From Apodospora peruviana (lineage: Eukaryota; Ascomycota; Sordariomycetes; Sordariales; Lasiosphaeriaceae), in the NCBI GenBank assembly GCA_033439685.1, contig JAUEDM010000001.1:4340001-4404000 (forward strand): a stretch of DNA of 64,000 nucleotides, in the 5' to 3' direction. Of the stretch, positions 54,888 through 64,000 are shown piece after piece. Below the pieces are notes generated by a model. The model worked only from the letters and a program-made list of their open reading frames with translations. It did not search any database and had not been told where the DNA came from. The position numbers and the translations under genes are program-made. The stretch's first letter is position 1. The number at the start of each line of letters is the position of its first letter.

Positions 54888-56442
54888 ATGCCTCTCATTA
54901 ATCCGGCCGTGATGGAAGGGATGCGCATGGTGATGAGGCAGGTCACAGAGACGGCCGCTTCAACTGTCGCCGCAACAACAGGCGTGGTGTCAACGACAGC
55001 GCTCACTCTCACTACTCCCACTGCGACACCAACTCCAACACTGGTCACCGATAGCTCAACACAAACCAGCAGCCTCGCCAACGGCAATGCCGGCGGAAGC
55101 CCTGGCAATGGCAACGGGAACAATAATAACAATAACAGCGGTGGTGGAACGAGTTCATCGCCGCTGCTGTTCTTCGTTGCCCTGGGATTCGGCGTAGTGT
55201 TCACAAACCTCTGGTGAGTTTCAGTAAATGTCAAGCGCGCGCTTGGCCACCAGAGTCGGGGCGTCTAATCAAGTATACAGGATTATCGTCGGAGTCAAGT
55301 ACTGCTTCAGGTACAATGCGCGTAACCGGCAGATGCGATTGACCGAGGATGGCGAACCGATTAATATGGAGAACATGCCTCGCCCGCACCGCCGCCGCCG
55401 TGAAAAGAAACTGATGTCCATCGACGAAGTCAACGAGAAGTTCCCGATGCTCAAGTACAAGACATGGGTCGCAAGTCGTGCGCAGGAAGGATTGCCGACC
55501 CGCGGCGGCGTTTCTGCTCCTCCGAGCCGGGCGAATAGTGTTCGCGACGTGGAAGGTGTGGCTCCGGAACTACCGTCCAAGGAACGCATGTCAACAGAGG
55601 ATCAGCCGACGACTAGTGCGACCGCTGCTGCCAAACCTGAACAACCAAAGTCCCCGCAACATCAGCCCAAGGAAAGCACTTCGAGTACCGTAGGCGCCGT
55701 GCCTCGGACGTCCACCGATGTCGACCTCGTTCCCACCGCCTCGGAATCCGCGACTTTGCCCAAGGATATCAACCGGGCTTCACAGGATGACGATGAAGAG
55801 GATGATGAGCACATTAATGCTGCGCTCCCGCCTGAGTGCATGGGAACATCTGGTGATACATGCGCTATATGCATCGACGCTCTGGAGGATGATGACGATG
55901 TCCGCGGCCTAACATGTGGACACGCCTTCCATGCCGTCTGTGTCGACCCATGGTTGACAAGTAGACGTGCGTGCTGCCCGTTGTGCAAGGCCGACTACTA
56001 CACCCCTAAGCCGCGCCCGGCGGCTGCTGCTGAAGCTGGTGATGCCACCACTGGTGTCATTGCCGTCTCCCTGGTTGAATCCCGCAGCAATCGGATGAAC
56101 ATGCCATCCCGACCTCGACACACATTTCTTGGTCTCAGACGGCCAAATAGGATGGCTGCGCCCGGTCAGTACGCCCAGAATGAGAATTCTCAGGCATCTT
56201 CGAGAACTGCCGGTCGCCGTCCATTCTTTGCTCGACCCAGACCGGAGAACACTCCTACATCACCAGTCTCCGCCCATACATCGCCCCGACCTGCGCAGAC
56301 CGGGGGTATGTTTGCTGGTTTCCGGACCGCATTCCCCGGCCTCCGAAGGCCTGGAGGACCGCCGACCCAGTCAGGCCAGTCCGCAACCACGCCATCGAAT
56401 CTCGAAGCTGGAGTACGGAGTCCGACTGTCCCGACCAGCTGA
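54888..56442 (+). CDS. Membrane-anchored RING-H2 ubiquitin ligase
   Basis: Two exons, 54888-55213 and 55281-56442, give 495 residues. The first ~90 residues are Thr/Ser-rich and end in an Asn-rich spacer, fitting a short luminal domain. One membrane segment follows (SPLLFFVALGFGVVFTNLWI, about residues 90-112), split by the 67-nt intron. The cytosolic part has a disordered, acidic stretch and then a C3H2C3 RING at about 303-346 (CAICIDALEDDDD, CGHAFHAVCVDPWL, CPLC). RING-H2 proteins recruit E2 enzymes, and the anchor points to membrane-protein ubiquitination at ER, Golgi, endosome or vacuole. The C-terminal 140 residues are Arg/Pro-rich with two related GLRRP phrases. There is no cleavable signal peptide, so the membrane segment is probably a signal anchor. 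The RING call is secure; targets are unknown. Confidence 0.9.
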
Positions 56443-57622
56443 TAGATAGCCTGTGCTGTAGCAGCGGCTACATTTATGAAATAGCTGGATTCTAACGTTT
56501 CCAGCATTGCGATGGAATTTAGTCTTATGTTTTCTTTGATCTCGATACCCCCCTTATATGCAAACACTTAGCAATGTTTTCTTCCAATTCTGTGCGTGTG
56601 TGAATATCAGGCTCTTATCACGGTCTGTCTATATACCACTTCGACTTGGCAGGGGTGAAGTTGTTATTTTACCGACCCCGACACACAACACCAATCGCAA
56701 TATACCGGGGAGAAAAGGCAAAGAGATGAAAGGGACTTTTGAATGGAAGGTCGGTTTGGGGGGGGGAGGGGGGGAGGAACAACATTATTCGTTCCCCAAA
56801 TGTTCTTTTATCTCGGCACTTTTCCCTGGTTTATATATATTGGCATTCTCGCTTTGGTCATCTCATTATACTCGTCGTCATCGCCATCATCCTTCTCGCG
56901 ATCATCAAAGGCAATGCATAGCACAATACGGTCTTTTAGGAGTGGTTTTCTTTTACTGAGCTGGGTGGAGGGAATGTTTTGCGAATACTTGCTTGGGAAG
57001 GAAGGGTCATTTTATTTGGGTGTGAGTGAGGGAAGGGCATTTCGTATATATTTTATTGGTGGGACGGATGCGTCCAACTTTTTTTTTGGCGAAGCATGGA
57101 GTTTGTTTAGTGTCGAATGTGAATAGGAATATGAATAGGATGGGATGTGTGCTAGCCTGGTTTATTCTTATATTACATCTTACCTGATTGTAGGTACACC
57201 TCGTGCGTTTTGTGCGAAGGAATCGAGCAGAGAGGAGCAGACTGAGCTTTGTAATGCAAAGTAGGGCATATTATTGCTAGAACTTGTTTAATGGGAAGAG
57301 CTTGGTGAACGGTTGGTACCTAGTGCTATGACTTGTTATTCATGCTATTTGAAGGCTAAAATTATATGATCGTTCAAGTTATGGTAGGCAGGAAGGCACG
57401 CAGGTTGCAAGGTAGTGAATACCTACGGCGTACTGCAGTTGACATCCCATAGAAGCTTGACTCAACAGCAATGCTGTAAGCAGTACATATGAAAGCCCTT
57501 CATCTCGATATAACAGTTCGGTTGTTCTGAAGCAGTTCCTCTGATTCTGTTCTATCCACCTAGGTATTTAGGTACCTAGACTTACTTCGTCGCCTAGGTA
57601 GGTACTAACAGAACCACCCATT
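56443..57622. other. Convergent 3' flanks
   Basis: About 1.2 kb between the RING gene and the GPALPP gene. It has a G-run near 56758-56776 and a GGTA/TACC-rich cluster at 57562-57605. No gene supported. Confidence 0.6.
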
Positions 57623-58786
57623 TCAAAGATAATTCCCTTTTTGAAACCTCCCTCCAAAGTTGGCAGCCCGATTGACAATCTCCTGCCTTTTGGTATTGCT
57701 GATCCTGCCGCCGACTGCCATGTCCTTTTCGCGATCAAACGCCCGCTTACTGGGGTCATCCTCATCCTCTTCTTCCGCCCCTTCTTTTCCGCCTCCGGGG
57801 CGGCCATACCTACTGTCGGCGCCGGGACGTCTAAACCCGGCGCTCTCGCCTGACGCTGCTGGTCTCGCCTTACCTGCCGCCCGCGCGGCCTGGTGCTCTT
57901 CCACCAGACTGCGCCCACGCGTCTGTTCCGTGTATGACCGAATGCGTGCCTCGTCTGCTGGCCCACTTTTACTCGATGATGTTGAAGACGGAGCAGTGCC
58001 AGTGCCTGCTGTGGAAGAAGGGTCTTCCCGGCCGAGGACGGCGTTGGTGAGACGGTTGAGCTTTTCCTCCGGGGTCTCGGTCCAGATGCTGCTGACGCCA
58101 CCTGGTTTTTTTTCGGTGGCCGCCCGTGGCCCGCTGGCGAACTTGCGGTTCTTGAGCTTGGTCGGGTCGGGCGCCTTGTAGCTGGTGTCTGTAGGTGGTG
58201 CGATCATCCAATCATCGCGTTTTGGGATGGCGGGACCGTCGTCTCTGCTGTGTGTGGTTTTGGGGAGGGTTGGACCGTGCCGGGCGGTTGTGGCGGATGG
58301 TAATGCTGGGCCGTATCCATCGTCGGAGTCGGAGTCGGGGTTCGATGGAGCGCGCTGGGAGAGGTCTGCTGGTGGTGGCGCCGGCCCGAGGACGCGCTTT
58401 GTGGTCGGTTTTGTTGGTGGAGGAAGGGTTGGGCCTATTGTTGATTGTGCCCCCCGGGGAGTAGCTGGGTCAATATCCGAGTCTTGGTCATCTTCGTCTT
58501 GTGTTTGCGCTGGTGGGAGGGTAGGGCCGATTGAGGGCCCTAGTACTCGTGATGGTTTTGTTATTCGCGCGCTGCTTTCACTTAAGTGTGGTGGTAGAGA
58601 AGGACCTATGGGTCGTCCAGCTCTTGCGGGAGCACTAGGCCCATACCCGTCGTCTGAGTTGTCGTCGTCATTTTCTCGTCGCGTCACCTTGGCCGGGGGT
58701 GATGCTTTGCTGTCAACGTCGCCATTATCCGGAGTGCGCTTGCGCTTCTGGAGGTGAGGTGGGAGCTGCGGTCCAATTGATGACAT
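57623..58786 (-). CDS. GPALPP-motif / DUF3752 protein
   Basis: One exon of 387 residues. The N-terminal two thirds carry repeated short motifs of the type (I/Y)GP(S/T/A)LPP: SSIGPQLPPHLQ at the start, PIGPSLPPHL, SIGPTLPP, TIGPTLPP and GYGPALPS. The repeats are separated by acidic DSDSDDGYG-like spacers. The C-terminal ~180 residues match DUF3752: DDWMIAPPTDTSYKAPDPTK, SSIWTETPEEKLNRL, and the final FDREKDMAVGGRISNTKRQE. The human relative is GPALPP1. Association with nuclear RNA processing has been suggested for relatives, but I would not assign a function. The final ~20 residues (EIVNRAANFGGRFQKGNYL) are basic and may bind RNA. Divergent with VPS8 (562 bp). Confidence 0.9.
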   Translation of the reverse strand: MSSIGPQLPPHLQKRKRTPDNGDVDSKASPPAKVTRRENDDDNSDDGYGPSAPARAGRPIGPSLPPHLSESSARITKPSRVLGPSIGPTLPPAQTQDEDDQDSDIDPATPRGAQSTIGPTLPPPTKPTTKRVLGPAPPPADLSQRAPSNPDSDSDDGYGPALPSATTARHGPTLPKTTHSRDDGPAIPKRDDWMIAPPTDTSYKAPDPTKLKNRKFASGPRAATEKKPGGVSSIWTETPEEKLNRLTNAVLGREDPSSTAGTGTAPSSTSSSKSGPADEARIRSYTEQTRGRSLVEEHQAARAAGKARPAASGESAGFRRPGADSRYGRPGGGKEGAEEEDEDDPSKRAFDREKDMAVGGRISNTKRQEIVNRAANFGGRFQKGNYL

Positions 58787-59348
58787 TGCGTAAGGTCCTT
58801 TGTTTCTTGCGGTTATAGTTAGACGACGAGAGGATTCTTGTGGTATTGGGAAGGTCTAGTTGAATTCCGTAAGTTGTCGCATTTATGTACGGATCCGTAT
58901 CTCGAGTGGGATGATGCAAGTGCTTGAGGGTGGCAGGGGGCACCACTTTTAGCGTTATCGATAAGCGAAGCTGGCCCGGGTTAGGCGGCGTGATTGAGCA
59001 TGGTCAACTGCTGCAACTACAGGGGGGCTGCGTACTCCATCGCCCAAGCACCAGGACCAGGAAGCGAGGACGACGACCAGCGAGCCTGGCACATTCTCAC
59101 CTTTCGCGACGAGATACCCAAGCTCTCAACGATCGAATACAACTATCGCATCTATACACCGTTTCCAGTAACTGAGTTTCAGCCCGCCTTTGCGCCATTC
59201 CACCCTTCCACCAGCTGTCGAGTCTCCATCGCGCCAACCATCCCGGCGCTCGAAATAGCAGCGAGGAGAAAGGCTATCTCGGAAACACGTTGCACCTTGG
59301 ACGGCCGGCTTCCCATGCAACCATGCGTTGCGCCGACGAACATACCCG
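58787..59348. other. Divergent promoter region (GPALPP / VPS8)
   Basis: A 562-bp gap between divergent start codons, holding both promoters. An open frame beginning at 58994 overlaps the VPS8 start in another frame and shows no family features. Confidence 0.55.
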
Positions 59349-62300
59349 ATGAGTCTGAGTTTATCGCGGCGAGATGGTGGCCCAGACGATGCCATGGCAG
59401 ACGCACCGGCACTGTCTCCGAAAGACAACGATGCGAGCTCGAGCGACGGTGACACGATAAAGGGCGATCGCGAGGTTGAGCACATTGCCGACATCTTAGA
59501 GGAAGAGCGCCAATCCGCCGAGACGCCAGTGCCACCTATCGGCAACACCTCTATCACGAACCGCTACCGCGAATTGCTAGAGGCTGCGCAAGAAACAGCT
59601 TCGAGCGATGGGTCGACCACCGATGCGATCCCGCGGCGGGCGGGGAGCCCAGCCGGTTCCCTCATGTCTATACCTGACGACTCGCCTTCTGCCCAAGGTT
59701 CCCTGGCCTCATTCCCCAGCAGTAGTAGCGTGCTACCCTCCCGCGGCTCTCGACCGGGGCTGGGCAGTCCGGCTCCTTCCTTCCGGCCGTTTGACCGTAG
59801 ATTCCAATCGCGAATATCATCCCCAAGCATAAGCTCTCCACGGCCATCGTCTCCCGCCTTCTTGACAGGCCACAGTCGGAGTGTCTCGGTGACTAGCAAC
59901 CTGGTCCTTGATCCAGGGGAAACGGTCACTCCTTCACCGCCGTGGGAGGTCGTGAGATGGACCAAGCTCAAAAAATTGAACGGTCAGGCTTTTTCAGAGG
60001 CAGGGAAGAGGAACTTTGGCTCTCCAACTTGTGTGGCTGTTTCGGCTTCGATAGTCCTTGGAACGAGCAAGGGAATAATTCTAATGTTTGACTACAACCA
60101 AAACCTGAAGATGATCATTGGCCCAGGGACGAAAGGTCTGTGATATTTTCCCAGACTCTGACATGTAACTAACTTTGCCTCAGCTGTTGAATCGGGCCCT
60201 ATCACTGCCATCGCAATCTCGGCGGACCATACCACCATTGCCGGCGGACATGCAAATGGCAACATATTCACTTGGGATACCACACGGGTCGCACGGCCAT
60301 TCCTCAGTATCCCCCATCTAGACCCATCGCAGTTACAGCACAGGGCGGTTGATGGACATGTGCCAAATACCGTCATTACCCACCTTGGCTTTCTTGGGAC
60401 CCGGCATACGGCTCTTGTCTCTGCAGACGATAAAGGAATGGCATTTTCACATCTAGCAACTCGCGGGACCGGTGCATTTGGCAGAACAGTCAAGACAACT
60501 CGCATTCTGGGCCGCTATCCGGATGCGAAACCGCCAGTCGGAAAGACATTGAAGCCTAGCACAATTTTGGCATTTTCTTCCCTACCGCTTGGTAATGTGG
60601 AGATAGCTACCGACACAATGGGTCTAACTGCCATGCTCACACCGTATTTGCTGGTTATAGTCTCGACCACACCTATTGCTCAGACTCAACATAAATCTGC
60701 GCGGCCAAAGGAGGTTGCGGCACACGGTGCCATGACGGGTTGCTTAGCATGGTTTCCCGCGGTGAAGCTGAAAGTAGCAGACCCCGTTTCTGGAAGCCAG
60801 ATGTCCAAAGTCAAGCTGGTATATTGCTGGGGAAATGTCCTCACGGTTCTGGATGTCGACGAGGAACCGTCGGAGGACAAGGACAAGGACAGACCGCCGA
60901 GCCTGAAATTTCGCGCGCGTAGCCGGTGGAAGTGTGAAGAGGCGATCGTTGCTGTGCAATGGCTGAGTCGATCGGTCTTGACCGTCCTCACCATTACACA
61001 ACGACTAATTGTTCTGGAAGATCGAAGCATGCGCATGACTGAGGCTTTCGACCTGATACACAAGCACATCTATCATGTCGATCGTTTCTCGAAACAGCTA
61101 CATAGCTTGGTTGAGCAGCTTGATGAGGAAGATACCTCAATGCACGGCGTCGTCGCTGACGCATTCTACATGAGCTTCAAGGCTTACAAGGGACGGCTGT
61201 TCTTGCTGGGTTTCAATGATGTCTCAATAGGGGCTTTATCCAACTGGGCCGATCGGCTCATTGCCTTGATGGAAAATGGTGACTATGTCGGAGCCATACG
61301 GCTCGCGACCTCGTATTATACAGGCGATACCAACAAGCTGACCATTGGGTTGCCCGAGGACGCGGCTCTAAGACATTCCATGGTCCTGGACAAGCTGATG
61401 GAGATAATGAGTGCGTCTCTAAAATACGCATTCGGTCAGCGGAAAAAGAACAGAGGAGCAACAGACGACAGTCGTCTACACGAGCTGGCCGAGACATCCT
61501 TTGTAGCGTGCCAAAGTGTAGGTGACGTTGATTTCCTCTTTGACGAGATGTACGATTGGTACGAGGATGCGGGCTTGCAAGGCATATTCCTCGAGACTCT
61601 CGAACCATATATACTCGACGGCTCTATCACCGCCGTTCCTCCTGTGGTCGTAAAAGCAATGGTCACTCACTTTGTCGGCAAAGGTGCTGAAAGTCGGCTC
61701 GAAGAGATGATCTGCCACTTGAACACTGCCACCTTTGACTTGGATCAAATAACACAGCTTTGCAAGCAAAATGGTCTCTATGAGGCCCTGATCTATGTCT
61801 GGAATGAGGCGTTGAGGGACTTCATTACTCCGCTCATCGATCTACTGGCTCTGCTCGTACCGTTAACACAAAACGGTCATCCAGAGTCTGGAGATGGGGA
61901 TATACATGGTGTGAATGCTTTCGCCTATAAGATATTCCCCTATCTGTCATACATCCTTACTGGGCGAATCTATCCAACAGGGGACGCAATGCCAGACGAT
62001 GTGGCTCAGAAGGCGAAAGCTGAGCTGTATTGGTTTCTGTTTTCGGGGAAAAGCATCGCGTGGCCCAAGGGAAGCAGCAAGCGTTTACTTACCAAACCAG
62101 CTCAATCACAGGAGCCTTCATTCCCCTACCTACGGATGATACTCAAGCTCGACGCGCCCAGCTTCTTGAGTGCGCTCAACGAAGCCTTCGAAGACTCGTT
62201 TCTCAATGATTCACCAGAGAAGCAGATGAACGGCAGCTCAGGTCGTGATATGCCCGAAGAGCAAATATTTGGTCTGACGGTTGACAGACAATACATTGTC

Positions 62301-64000
62301 TCCATCTTGATGGAAATTATGAATCCAACGGAATTTGCCCCTGAAGACACCATTTATCTGGACATGTTCATTGCCAGAAACCTGCCGAAATACCCACAAT
62401 ACCTGCTCCTCTCAGGCTCGACCCTTACCAAAGTTGTGGCTGGGTTGTGCAGCTATCCTGGCGAGGATCTGGCTGAGGATGCGCAGTTGAGCGCAGAGTA
62501 CCTGCTGTCGGTTTATCAGCCGCCGGACATGCCTGACTTGATACCCCTATTCAAACAAGCTGGCTTTTATCGCATATTGAAGCGCATCTACAGAGTCGAC
62601 AAGCAGTATGGGAAACTGATCCAGACTTATTTTGAGGATCCAGATGATCGCGACGGTGTTTTTCAATGCATCGCATTCTGTTTACAGCCGCAGACCGGCC
62701 TTACCCGCCGGCAGGTCCAAGACGTGCACTCTGTCATAAAAGAGCACTCGGCGGAACTGGTTGAGCTTGATCCAGCAAGGACGGCTGAAACCATTACAAC
62801 ACACGCCCAGGAGCTGCACCAGCATGTCTTGGACTCTGTAGCTGAACACCAGGACTTGCAGTATGGATACCTGAAGGCGATTCTCGAGCCCACGAACGAC
62901 ATGTCGCCGGACCGCTCACCGGATAGGGGCCTAGTGGAACAGTACCTTCAGCTCATGTGCAGATTCGACCCTGCACATGTATCTGACTACGTCGGCTTGG
63001 TTCAGTCGAAGGATCTGAGGCTAGAAAAGCTCCTGCCGGCGATGGAAGAGTCGGGCGTGATTGACGCCGCTGTCATCCTCATGGCGAAGGAGGGTCAAGT
63101 GCAAGAGGCCATGGGCCGCTTGATAAAGCATCTTGGGATACTGGAGTCGGCGCTGCAGGGCCTGTTATCGGGCGCTGAATCGCAGTCCGAGACTGTCGAC
63201 CTCCAAGATGCCGCCGAGGAGCTTATGCAAGCCCTTCAGCGGTACACCCACGTGGGTATCTGGCTCTGTCAGGGACAGACCAAAACTGTTAGAGACGCCA
63301 ATCCTGCTCGGCGCAGACAAAAGTCGCCAACCAAAGACACGCTTTCTCCTGATGAGAATCTCTGGCTGGACTTGATTGATACCGCAGTGCAGATCACCAG
63401 GCGGGTGTCCACCGGTCTGCAGTCACATACGGACGAGACGGAGGTGTCGATCACGCTGCCGAATGGTGACGATGCGAATCATCACCATGACGATGAGCAA
63501 AGTATCACTACAGTACAACAGTCTCTAGACACCGAGAAGCTTGTCGGGCTCTTGAGATCGCTGGTCCAAAACACATTTACCGCCCTCCTCGCGTCAACAT
63601 CAGTCCCAGCAGTACCCGGCTCGGCAGCCCCCAAGAGCGGGGGTAGCACCACCACCACCGGCAGCGCCGCTGCCGTAATCGGGACAAATCTGTCGTTTCT
63701 CCGCATTCTTCGCGCATTTCTGTCTCGCGCGGCAAAGTCGTCGCCGAACCTGGCTGACTTGCGTGCGGTGCTCTCGTCCATCTTCTCGGCCTACGCGTAC
63801 GAGGAATCGATCCTCCGGCTGTCGAACCGGCTGCTGGAGAGGAGTCTGTTTGTCAGTGTCAGCGAGGCCGTGCAGCTCCGGCAGCGCGGGTGGCGGCCCA
63901 AGGGGTCTACCTGCGAGGCGTGTGGCAGGCGGGTCTGGGGCCCTGGCGTGGCGGGGAATGTGTTCGAGGCGTGGGAGGTGCGGCAGGCTGCTGAGGAAAG
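59349..64000 (+). CDS. VPS8: Vacuolar sorting protein 8, CORVET subunit (3' end outside window)
   Basis: Exon 1 is 59349-60135. After a 48-nt intron, exon 2 starts at 60184 and stays open to the right edge, giving at least 1534 residues. Vps8 is the Rab5 (Vps21)-binding subunit of the CORVET tether on early endosomes. The first ~200 residues are acidic and Ser/Pro-rich. A WD40-like beta-propeller follows (VVRWTKLKKLNGQAFS, CVAVSASIVLGTSKGIILMF, ITAIAISADHTTIAGGHANG). The middle is alpha-solenoid with the Vps8 core phrases LIALMENGDYVGAIRLATSY and ALIYVWNEALRDFITPL. Near the edge, CEACGRRVWGPG opens the C-terminal RING-type zinc finger, which is cut by the window. The start is the first in-frame ATG; a second one at 59394 (MADAPALSPKD) is also possible. 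Confidence 0.93.

Overview
The window is nuclear DNA from a filamentous ascomycete, most likely a Sordariomycete. This is inferred from short spliceosomal introns (about 48-150 nt, GTRNGT donors, CTAAC/CTGAC branch sites), GC-rich exons, single genes on alternating strands, a fungal alpha-aminoadipate lysine gene, and fungal-specific families (DUF6546 F-box-like protein, Adp1-type ABC transporter, MCT-like MFS transporter). I found no virus, plasmid, CRISPR array, rRNA or tRNA. All gene models were joined by hand from the sequence; exon borders are given in each entry.

Layout from left to right: an MCT-like MFS transporter (1.5-3.0 kb), a WrbA-type quinone oxidoreductase (4.7-5.5 kb), an amidase with a hydrophobic leader (6.3-8.2 kb), a long inverted repeat (8.5-8.8 kb), a Yae1-like protein (9.4-10.2 kb), a Pro-rich fungal protein (10.6-12.1 kb, minus), mitoribosomal uS8m (13.1-13.6 kb), a disordered fungal protein (14.2-16.2 kb, minus), homoisocitrate dehydrogenase LYS12 (18.4-19.5 kb), mitochondrial EF-G MEF1 (20.3-22.9 kb, minus), a yapsin/SAP-like aspartic protease (23.5-25.1 kb, minus), a class I/II aminotransferase (26.4-27.7 kb, minus), an Adp1-like ABCG transporter (28.9-32.3 kb), mS26/Pet123 (33.1-34.0 kb, minus), NOG2 (34.5-37.0 kb), a small acidic orphan (38.4-39.0 kb), a DsbA/thioredoxin-like protein (39.6-40.4 kb), mS38/Cox24 (41.1-42.2 kb, minus), a frame-disrupted DUF6546 gene (42.9-44.4 kb), the mitochondrial processing peptidase beta subunit (45.6-47.3 kb, minus), a raffinose-synthase/GH36-like protein (47.9-51.1 kb), a 3.8-kb stretch without a recognisable gene, a membrane RING-H2 protein (54.9-56.4 kb), a GPALPP/DUF3752 protein (57.6-58.8 kb, minus) and VPS8 (59.3 kb to the right edge, incomplete).

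Most genes are independent housekeeping units, and I see no biosynthetic cluster. Mitochondrial gene expression and import are over-represented: uS8m, mS26, mS38, MEF1 and beta-MPP, with LYS12 also usually mitochondrial. mS26 and NOG2 share a 429-bp divergent promoter.

The most notable hidden element is in NOG2 intron 3, which at 417 nt is far longer than the other introns. It holds an H/ACA snoRNA architecture whose two pockets match the helix-69 sequence of large-subunit rRNA, at the two uridines that yeast snR191 modifies. Yeast snR191 is also encoded in a NOG2 intron, so this looks like an anciently conserved intron-hosted guide RNA inside a ribosome-assembly GTPase gene. The second notable element is the inverted repeat at 8.5-8.8 kb, which would fold into a hairpin of about 120 bp.
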